From assembly GCF_029892095.1 (NCBI RefSeq), contig NZ_JARZAE010000004.1, forward strand, positions 8,618,001 to 8,682,000: a stretch of DNA of 64,000 nt, written 5' to 3'. Position 1 is the first letter of the stretch. The number at the start of each line of letters is the position of its first letter. Origin of the DNA: Kitasatospora sp. MAP12-44 (lineage in GTDB: Bacteria; Actinomycetota; Actinomycetes; Streptomycetales; Streptomycetaceae). Shown piece after piece: positions 57,634 through 64,000 of the stretch. The position numbers and the translations under genes are program-made. Below the pieces are notes generated by a model that worked only from the letters and a program-made list of their open reading frames with translations, did no database searches and was not told where the DNA came from.

Positions 57634-58429
57634 GTGAGCACCACTCGTCCTGTCCGCGGTCGCGGCCGCGGCGCTGCCCGGCTACGAACGACGCCGCGAA
57701 CAGCCGTTGGTCGACCCGGTGTTCTTCCGCTCGGTCCCGTTCACCGGTTCCTTCGTCGCCGCCGTCACGGCGTTCCTCGTGCTGTCCGGCTTCCTGTTCC
57801 TCAACACCCTGTACCTGCAGGACGTGCGCGGCTGCAGCGCCTTGCATGCCGGCCTGCTGACCCTCCCCATGGCCGCCGCCACCGCGCTCGCCTCACCGCT
57901 GTCCGGGCGCCTGACCGCCGCGCGCGGCCCACGCCCGCCGCTGGTCGCCGCCGGCCTGCTGATCGCCGCCGCGGCGCTGACGCTGACCACGCTCACCCCG
58001 ACCACGCCATGGGTGATCCTGATCGCCGCCTACGCGCTGCTCGGGACTGGATTCGGCCTCGTCAACGCACCGATCACCAGCACCGCCGTGGCCGGCATGC
58101 CACGCGCCCAGGCCGGCGTCTCCGCCGCGATCACCACCACCGGCCGCCAGGTCGGCAACAACCTCGGCGTCGCAGTCCTGGGCGCGATCGTCACCGCGCG
58201 CACCCGCGCCCCGGGCCACGCCGGATTCGCCACCGCCAGCCACCCGGGCTGGTGGATCCTCGCCGCAAGCGGCGTGCTGATCGCGGCGATAGGCCTGGTG
58301 ACCACCACCCGCCACGCCACCGCCACCGCCGCACGGGTCGCCACCCGCTTCCCGGCGACCGACCCCGTGACCGACCCCGTGACCGCGCCGAGCAGCGCGC
58401 CCCGGCTACGCGGAGGCGCACCCGCGTGA
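57634..58429 (+). pseudogene. MFS drug exporter lacking its N-terminal half
   Basis: GTG 57634 has a good ribosome binding site (AAGGAGAAT) and starts STTRP. The frame then shifts into the middle of an EmrB/QacA-type exporter (GYERRREQPLVDPVFFRSVPFTGSF) and continues to its end with six to seven helices (LNTLYLQDVRG, GFGLVNAPITSTAVAGMP, GRQVGNNLGVAVLGAIV). The first seven or so helices with the antiporter motifs are lost. Bases 58430-58652 have nothing I can assign. Confidence 0.75.
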
Positions 58430-58652
58430 TGCCGTCGTAAGGCCATGTCAAGTGCCCCATCGTTTCCCCGCTGGGCCACCCGTGCAGGTCCGCCGCCGCC
58501 AGCCGTCCCCGCGACCAAGGTCGGTGCAGTCCGCAACGTCGTTCCGGCTTGATCTGCAGAGGGCGCCTGGGCTGCGCTATCAGCTCCGCCGAGACAGCTG
58601 ATAAACCGTCAGCCAGGCTTCCCGATGGTGCCGCAGAGCACTGCGGTCAGGA

Positions 58653-59603
58653 TCAGGCCGGGGTGGCGCTCTGCGGGCGCAGCCAGGCGTCGACCGGCCC
58701 GTCCGCGCTGAGGACGGGGACGAAGATCGCGGCGAAGGGGCCGCGCTCACGTAGCTGGTCGAGGGTGGTGGCGCCGATGCGGATCGCACTGGCCGTCAGG
58801 AGCGGGTCGCTGGCGGCGAGGCTGCGCAGGTCGGCGATGCGCCGCTGCAGGCGGGCCGGTTCGGCGCCGGTGAGGATCAGGAGCAGCCGGGGGAAGGCGG
58901 GGTAGCGGCTGCGCCAGGCCGGGACCGCGGCGGCGCTGCGGACGGGGGTGCGGGTGGTGCGAGGCCCGGGCGGCTGCGGGATGTACTGGCGGTAGCGGGC
59001 GTAGGCGTGCAGTTTCTGGGCGAGGCGGGCGATGGTCATGGTGGTGCGGTCGAGTTCGACGAAGAAGGTCAGCAGGGCGCGCCGGCGGGCGGCCTGGTCG
59101 GTGTGGACGTAGTTGAGGACGGCGTCGGGGATGAGAGCGAGGTCCTCGCCGGGGCGGGTGTCGTCGCGGTAGTGGTGGGCGGTTTCGGGTGACCAGTCGA
59201 GCGGTCCGCACTCGTGGCCCAGCCGCTGGGCCCAGGCGACGAAGGCGCAGCCGGTTTCGATCGTGGCCAGGGTGTGTTCCTGGAGTGGTCCTGCGGCGGC
59301 CTGCGGGCTCATGCGGTATGGCCGGGCCGGGAGGAGGTCGGCGGCTTCGACGGCTTCGGCGCCCTTGGGGGTGAGCCACCACAGCAGGCTGGTCTGCCCG
59401 TGGGTTCGGCGTCCGACGCGGTCGGCGAGGCCGGCGTCGCGTAGGACGTGGAGCTGGCGGCGCAGGTACTCGGGCCCGGTGTGGTGCGGGGTGATGAGGC
59501 GGTGCAGCTGGTCGGTGGAGACGAGGCGGTGCTGGTAGAGCACGGTCATGGCCTGCTGGCCGATCGCGCCGATGCCCTTGGGTGCGGGGTGCTGGTACGG
59601 CAT
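58653..59603 (-). CDS. Replication-relaxation family protein
   Basis: 316 residues with an N-terminal winged helix (IGQQAMTVLYQHRLVSTDQLHRLITPHHTGPEYLRRQLHVLRDAGLADRV...LWWLTPKGAEAV) and a MobC/replication-relaxation nuclease-like middle (PDAVLNYVHTD...LTFFVELDRTTMTIARLAQKLHAYARY). Typical of actinomycete plasmids and integrative conjugative elements. ATG 59603 is 12 bases from the TraG-like remnant stop on the same strand. Confidence 0.85.
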   Translation of the reverse strand: MPYQHPAPKGIGAIGQQAMTVLYQHRLVSTDQLHRLITPHHTGPEYLRRQLHVLRDAGLADRVGRRTHGQTSLLWWLTPKGAEAVEAADLLPARPYRMSPQAAAGPLQEHTLATIETGCAFVAWAQRLGHECGPLDWSPETAHHYRDDTRPGEDLALIPDAVLNYVHTDQAARRRALLTFFVELDRTTMTIARLAQKLHAYARYRQYIPQPPGPRTTRTPVRSAAAVPAWRSRYPAFPRLLLILTGAEPARLQRRIADLRSLAASDPLLTASAIRIGATTLDQLRERGPFAAIFVPVLSADGPVDAWLRPQSATPA

Positions 59604-59615
59604 CGCGGTGCTCTT

Positions 59616-60180
59616 TCAGTCGAGGGTGGTGGTGGGGTCGCCGCCGTGGCCGGCGGGTAGGCCCAGGTGGTGGACGAGGATCTCGGTGTCGAGCTGTTCG
59701 AGGTCGGCGAGGATCTCGCCGACCGGTCGGCGGCGCATGTTGGCGTCGATGGCCGCATCGAGGTCGGGGATGCCGTCGGGGTTGTCGTAGTGGGCGAAGA
59801 CCTCCTCGACGGGTAGGCCGCGGACCCGGAACGGGGTGGTCCTGGCCGTCGAGGTTGATCGACATGACGTAGTGGTACTTGGGGAGTTCGGTGATCGTTT
59901 CCGGGGTGACGTGGCCGTTCCAGCGGCGTGCGACGAAGGCGGCCTCGTCGTAGTCGGCCGCGCACGTGCTCAACAACGACTGGTTCTGCAGCAGGGCTTG
60001 GCGGGTCACCGCCGAGAGGCGCAGTGCCATCTGCGTCATGCCGATGAACCTCACCTCGTATTTTCTGAGTTGTTCGGCGATCGCGGCGAGGAAGCCCTTG
60101 CTGGAGGAGTCCAGGGCGGTCAGCTCGTCAGAAGCGATTCCCAAAGCGGACGTAGTGTCAAGTTTTCGCAGGTCAGGCAT
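59616..60180 (-). pseudogene. TraG/VirD4-like conjugation ATPase, C-terminal fragment with frameshift
   Basis: The 5' part reads SDELTALDSSSKGFLAAIAEQLRKYEVRFIGMTQ...TCAADYDEAAFVARRW, the Walker B and C-terminal part of a coupling-protein-like ATPase. Near 59845 one extra base shifts the frame; the continuation (VRGLPVEEVFAHYDNPDGIPDLDAAID...LGLPAGHGGD) runs to the stop at 59616. The N-terminal ATPase core is missing. Confidence 0.75.
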
Positions 60181-60244
60181 GTGGTCGGCGCTGGGAGGCA
60201 GGCTGGATCCGCTGGGTTCACGTTCACTGTGTCGGAGGTGGCGG

Positions 60245-60733
60245 ATGCCGTCGGTGGTGGGGTTGCTGGAGGAGCGCGAACGGGCCGCGCTGGCCCGGGC
60301 GGAGGAGTTGCGCGCCGAGCTGGAGCGGCTTCGGGGTGCAGTGGCCGAGGCCGAGGAGGCCGCGCGGCGTGCGGCGGTCGCGCGCGAGGAGGTCGTCGAG
60401 GCCCTGGCCGCAGCGCCGGTCGTGGCGGAGATCGAGGTGGTGGGGGCTGTGAAAGCAGTCGTACCGAAGGTCGAAGTGCCGTTCTGGAGGCCGGGGTTGG
60501 ATCGTTTGGTGCTGGCGGGTGACTGCGCGGCGATCGTGGCGCTGGTCGAGGACGACGCGGCCGGCGGCGGGGAGGGCGTGCGGGCCCGGCGGATGCGTGA
60601 TCATCTCGGTTGGCAAGCCAGTGACGCGCGGGAGCAGGCCGCTCGGTTCCGCGCCAAGCGGCTGGTGGAGCGCGGGTGGCTGCGCGAGGAGCGGCCGGGG
60701 CTGTTCAGGCCGCAGCCGCAGTGGGGCGGCTGA
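60245..60733 (+). CDS. Coiled-coil protein with winged-helix-like tail
   Basis: 162 residues. Residues 8-65 form a strong coiled coil (LLEERERAALARAEELRAELERLRGAVAEAEEAARRAAVAREEVVEAL). The C-terminal 75 residues (LDRLVLAGDCAAIVALVEDD...MRDHLGWQASDAREQAARFRAKRLVERGWLREE) look like a small winged helix. Its 3' end overlaps the IS5 remnant on the other strand by 29 bases. Proteins of this type recur next to Streptomyces mobile elements. Function unknown. Confidence 0.65.
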   Translation: MPSVVGLLEERERAALARAEELRAELERLRGAVAEAEEAARRAAVAREEVVEALAAAPVVAEIEVVGAVKAVVPKVEVPFWRPGLDRLVLAGDCAAIVALVEDDAAGGGEGVRARRMRDHLGWQASDAREQAARFRAKRLVERGWLREERPGLFRPQPQWGG

Positions 60734-61172
60734 CGCGGCGTCGGGGAGCGGGAGCTCCTCGGCGGGCCAGGCGGCGGGTGGCGGTGATGGACGCGGCCCA
60801 CCAGGCCATGGCCTCGGCGCTGTCGGTGCGGCTTTCGTAGTCGCGGGCCAGGCGCCGGGCCCGGATCAGGTGGGCGAAGCTGCGTTCGACCACCCAGCGG
60901 CGCGGCAGCACGGTGAACCCGCGCACGTTGTCGGGGCGCTTGACGATGGTCAGGGCCAGGGCCAGGACGGTGGAGGCGAATTCGACCAGCCAGCCGGTGT
61001 AGCCGCCGTCGGCCCAGACCAGGGTGATGCCTCGGTGGCGGGTGCGGAGATACTGGAGCAGGTCGCGGCCGGCGTCGCGGTCGCTGACCGATGCTGCGGT
61101 GACCATCACGACCAGCAGCAGGCTCAGGGTGTCGACGGCGATGTGGCGCTTGCGCCCGTTATCTTGAGCCAT
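60705..61172 (-). mobile_element. IS5-family transposase, C-terminal part
   Basis: 155 residues covering the second half of an IS5/IS1182-like transposase: NGRKRHIAVDTLSLLLVVMVTAASVSDRDAGRDLL, LVWADGGYTG (second Asp), and RWVVERSFAHLIRARRLARDYE (Glu). The N-terminal part with the first Asp is missing, so it is inactive. Bases 61173-61288 carry nothing recognisable. Confidence 0.8.
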
Positions 61173-61288
61173 CGCGATAAGGACGATCCTGACCTGGGGC
61201 GATGCGATGTGGACGGTGTCCTCGACGCGGAGACTCGGAGGCTGTTCCGGCTGCGGAAAGTGTGTCGCCCGGCGTGTCGCTCAGAGAG

Positions 61289-61711
61289 TCAGCTGGACGA
61301 TGTCGCGACTGTCGATTCGACGGAATGATGTCGGAGCCGGGCTGCTACGAGTTCCATCTCGACGAGGGTGCCCACGAGACCAGTGGTCTTCAACTCCTGT
61401 GTTATGGCCCGTGCTTGTGCCAGTGACAGTCCGTGAACATCTCGAAGTGCACGAAGGACGGGCACTGCACTCGTCTGGGGCTCTATCAGCCGCAGTCGGG
61501 CGGGGCCGTGTTCTGCCAAGAGGGCCTGGCGGGTCTCCTCCGGAGTCACGTCGCCGCTGCCTTGCTCGCACCAGGCGACGGGGCAGGCCTGGCAGTTCCC
61601 CTCGGTTCCCCAGCGCAGGCGCCCGCGTTCGATGAACTGGCCGGTGTCGAGTATCAGCACGCCGCCGCAGGCCTCGCATCGCGTTGTGATCTTCACGCCC
61701 TGGGTTATCAC
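61289..61711 (-). CDS. Zinc-ribbon protein with ribosomal-L7/L12-like tail
   Basis: 140 residues from GTG 61711 (GAGGAG upstream). Residues 9-52 carry CEAC...CQAC (CxxC pairs, zinc-ribbon-like). The C-terminal 50 residues (VPVLRALRDVHGLSLAQARAITQELKTTGLVGTLVEMELVAARLR) resemble the L7/L12 C-terminal fold seen in many small Streptomyces proteins. Function unknown. Confidence 0.6.
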   Translation of the reverse strand: MITQGVKITTRCEACGGVLILDTGQFIERGRLRWGTEGNCQACPVAWCEQGSGDVTPEETRQALLAEHGPARLRLIEPQTSAVPVLRALRDVHGLSLAQARAITQELKTTGLVGTLVEMELVAARLRHHSVESTVATSSS

Positions 61712-61838
61712 CGTGCTCCTCGTCCTCGGACTTTCCCGGATGGTGCCGCAGCAGCCTCCGTTCGTCGACCGCATATCCTTGCCGAGCTCTCGTGCGGCTG
61801 CCGGAACAGTGTGGTCGTGATGGCAGTGCCTCAGCTTC

Positions 61839-62279
61839 TCAGCACGGGCCGATCGTCCGGGGAGCTGGTGGCTTCGCGGTGGCGCGGATGCCGCAGACGT
61901 CGGCCGTGCGGCGTTCGCCCAACGCCAGTGCCAGGGCCTGCCTGAGCTCGCGGTTCTCTGCCTCCAGCTGCCGGTTGCGCTCGGTGGAGGCCTCCAGGCG
62001 GCGGAGCAAGGAAGCTTCGGAGGCGCGTTGGCGGTCGGGAACCGTCCGGGTTGCGGGGACGGGGCGGTGCCGGGCCCGAAGGCGTTCGATCTCGGCTCTC
62101 AGGTCCGGCTGGTTGTAGAGCCAGGACCGGGAGACGCCCGCCCCGCGGGCGACGGTCTCGAAGGTGATCGCGGCGCCGGTGGCATCCATCCGCCGCAGCG
62201 CGGCGACCGCGCGTCGGCGGGTCGCCGCGGCTCTTTGACGGGCCGCGGTGACGATCAGGTGGGAGTTGTCAGCCGGCAT
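61839..62279 (-). CDS. DUF6262 (TnpC-like) transposition accessory protein
   Basis: 146 residues: a helix-turn-helix-like segment (AAITFETVARGAGVSRSWLYNQPDLRAEIERLRA) and a coiled coil (ASLLRRLEASTERNRQLEAENRELRQALALALGE). DUF6262 proteins follow tyrosine recombinases in Tn554-type transposons. Its ATG overlaps the end of the recombinase gene by 11 bases, so the two are coupled. Confidence 0.85.
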   Translation of the reverse strand: MPADNSHLIVTAARQRAAATRRRAVAALRRMDATGAAITFETVARGAGVSRSWLYNQPDLRAEIERLRARHRPVPATRTVPDRQRASEASLLRRLEASTERNRQLEAENRELRQALALALGERRTADVCGIRATAKPPAPRTIGPC

Positions 62280-64000
62280 GCTCAGCCTCCTGGCCGTCTT
62301 CCAGCTCGTCGATCATGCGGTCGAGGTTGTCGGCGACCTGCTGGTTCATCTCGGTCACGCGGGTGTGGCCGCAGCTCCTGGCGTTGTCGATCAGTGTCAG
62401 GGTGCGGGTGCGCTGTTCGCGAAGCTCCGGCAGGAACTCGGGCCCGGTGAGGAAGACCGGGCAGGTCAGGCAAGCATTGGCGTGCGGGCAGGTCTTCTGA
62501 ACAGGCAGCCCGCAGTAGCCGTTGGGCAGGGTCTGGGTGGCGATGCCGTAGCGGGTCTTGGCCCACTGGGCCTGCCCGAGGGGCCCGTCGGGGGCGAGGG
62601 AGACGCGCTCGCCCTTGATGTTGACCTTGGTTGCCTGCTCCCAGTGCCGCCGCACCGTCTGGTCGGTGATCTTGGCATAGTGAGAGGTCATCTTGTGCGA
62701 GTCGTGATCCAGCAGAACCCGGACGACCTCCTGCGGGACGTCCCGGTTGATGAGTCGGCATGCGAACGTGTGCCGCCACTGATGCGGGGTCAGATGAACC
62801 GGTCGGCCGTGTTCGTCACGGACCTCGCAGGTTGCCAGCCAGCGGCCGAGCATCCGTCGGTAAGTGCCGTCCGACAGCGGGAGGTTGCCCGAGACGTTGG
62901 CGCGCTGGCGGGGGAACAGACAGGGTGTCCCGTCCGGCCAACGGTCCAGCACCCGGTGTTGTTGCTCGCGCACGGCTGCTTCGAGTTCCTCGTCGATGGG
63001 CACGGCGGCCTCGCGTCTCATCTTGGTGTTGAAGTAGCGCAGGTAGGGGGCGCTTTGGCCGTCGTGGAGGAGGCAGTCGAAGTCGAGGGCCAGAGCGCTG
63101 GAGATCCGCAGACCACAGCGGGTGAGGATGAGCGTGACCAGTCGTCCCGCCGCGTCGGGCCAGCGGTCCAGGTTGCCGGGCGACTCGACCTGGGCCATGA
63201 CGTACTCGGCGAGACGGCGGTCGACTTGCTCGGGGACCGGCGGGACGTCGCCGACGTAGAAGGCCGCGGTGCCGGGCAGCGTGTCCTCCCAGCCGTACTG
63301 CCGGATGTTCTGGAAGAACAGGTTGAGCGCGCCGATCCTCGTCTTCTTCATGCCGTGCCCGCCCGGCTGTGACATCACGTGGGCGAGGTGGCGCTCCAGC
63401 AGCGGCCGGTCGACCTGCGCGAACGCATCGACGCCGGCGAACGTGAGAAAGCCGCCGAAGCAGATGAGCGCGTCGACCCCGGCGCGGGCCGCGCCGATGC
63501 TCAGCCCGGACGCCAGCCGCAGCCTGGTCCATCGTTTGCCCAGCTCACGGAGCCAGGGCTGGGAGATGCGGTCGAACCGTAGCCGGGCTCGCGGGCAGGG
63601 CCGCCCGGCCGGGGTGGTGATGCCGGGCAGTTTGTGGAGCCGCCACACATCTCTGGGGTACTCGATCTCCCAGCCGGTGCCGTCCCGCAGGACCTCCAGC
63701 GCATCACGGGCATCGAGGAGGAACAGAGCGGACTCGTCGGCCTGGGCCCCGGCTTCCTGGCGCCACTGCTGTTCCGACAGGTCCAGCAGCGAGGTGACCC
63801 CGAGCGCCTCGACGCGTCGCACGGCCGGCATGACCAGGCGAGGGGCGGCGGTGCGGGAGCGGGCGTCGTGCCGGCACTGCAACGCGTACTGGATCTCCAG
63901 TTTCAGCTGTGGGGCCAGGTCGCGAAGATCGACGCTGGCGGTTCCGACCAGTTCGCAGTCGGTGATGAAGCGGACGGGGGTCGGGCCGGCCGTGCCGATG
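62269..64000 (-). CDS. Tyrosine recombinase of Tn554-like type, 5' end outside window
   Basis: The frame stays open through base 64000, so the start lies to the right; about 577 residues are visible. Catalytic residues: Arg in TRCGLRISSALALDFD, HxxR in TPHQWRHTFACR, His in LLDHDSHKMTSHY and the Tyr in the same segment (SHYAKI). A Cys/His-rich tail (CPHANACLTCPVF...CGHTRVTEMN) is typical of the TnpB-type recombinases of Tn554-like elements. It operates with the DUF6262 protein; a first recombinase would be expected beyond the window. Confidence 0.9.
   Translation of the reverse strand, partial: IGTAGPTPVRFITDCELVGTASVDLRDLAPQLKLEIQYALQCRHDARSRTAAPRLVMPAVRRVEALGVTSLLDLSEQQWRQEAGAQADESALFLLDARDALEVLRDGTGWEIEYPRDVWRLHKLPGITTPAGRPCPRARLRFDRISQPWLRELGKRWTRLRLASGLSIGAARAGVDALICFGGFLTFAGVDAFAQVDRPLLERHLAHVMSQPGGHGMKKTRIGALNLFFQNIRQYGWEDTLPGTAAFYVGDVPPVPEQVDRRLAEYVMAQVESPGNLDRWPDAAGRLVTLILTRCGLRISSALALDFDCLLHDGQSAPYLRYFNTKMRREAAVPIDEELEAAVREQQHRVLDRWPDGTPCLFPRQRANVSGNLPLSDGTYRRMLGRWLATCEVRDEHGRPVHLTPHQWRHTFACRLINRDVPQEVVRVLLDHDSHKMTSHYAKITDQTVRRHWEQATKVNIKGERVSLAPDGPLGQAQWAKTRYGIATQTLPNGYCGLPVQKTCPHANACLTCPVFLTGPEFLPELREQRTRTLTLIDNARSCGHTRVTEMNQQVADNLDRMIDELEDGQEAEHAG

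Noticed and set aside
1..64000. CRISPR arrays, tRNA, rRNA or riboswitches
   Set aside because: No regularly spaced repeats, cloverleaf-like segments or conserved RNA motifs were found on reading; none is claimed.

Overview
The DNA is uniformly very GC-rich, with GTG starts, GGAGG-type ribosome binding sites and gene families typical of Streptomycetaceae (Streptomyces, Kitasatospora or Streptacidiphilus). The density of decayed genes, insertion sequences and plasmid-type remnants suggests a chromosome arm or another plastic region. I see no rRNA, tRNA or CRISPR array.

Layout. 1-2.5 kb: the 3' end of a nonribosomal peptide synthetase (condensation, carrier, condensation; no thioesterase), closed by a strong hairpin. 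2.5-3.9 kb: debris of an AbrB-like protein and an integrase. 3.98-6.57 kb: a cytochrome P450 with an altered I-helix, a 44-residue peptide gene with its own terminator, and a cytosolic sugar-binding-like protein. This trio could be a small P450-modified peptide (RiPP) system or an appendage of the NRPS cluster. 6.6-10.4 kb: a truncated esterase, a DUF317 protein with a duplicated tail, a metallo-hydrolase and an IS5-type element.

10.5-42.6 kb is an actinobacterial dormancy (DosR/OsdR-like) island. It holds a GAF-domain sensor kinase and a NarL-type response regulator (25.5-27.9 kb), six intact universal stress proteins, CBS-domain proteins, an Acg-type nitroreductase, an Rv1733c-like membrane protein, PPOX proteins, DUF302, DUF5994, phosphoketolase, alcohol dehydrogenase, aquaporin, a site-2 protease, a b-type cytochrome operon and an FMN-binding protein/ApbE pair. 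A recurrent palindrome, GGGCCGnnCGGyCC, lies upstream of many of these genes and is a good candidate operator for the response regulator. The island is also a graveyard: remnants of carbamate kinase, DoxX, oleate hydratase, PEP synthase, NDP-forming acyl-CoA synthetase, GH65 phosphorylase, CocE hydrolase, stress proteins and CBS proteins. Several of these keep both ends of the gene but have lost the middle.

42.6-53.8 kb: a broken MerR gene, a ChrA-type transporter, HAD and IS21 fragments, a PhyH dioxygenase/beta-propeller/AraC locus whose promoter is duplicated in front of a collapsed second PhyH copy, an IS1634-type element, a PCMT-like methyltransferase and an IS3 element. 54-58.4 kb: a second AraC regulator with a divergent SDR, a cupin regulator, a SnoaL-like protein, a cupin and a broken MFS exporter. 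58.6-64 kb: remnants of a conjugative or mobilisable element (replication-relaxation protein, TraG-like ATPase fragment), an IS5 fragment, and a Tn554-like tyrosine recombinase/DUF6262 pair running off the right edge.
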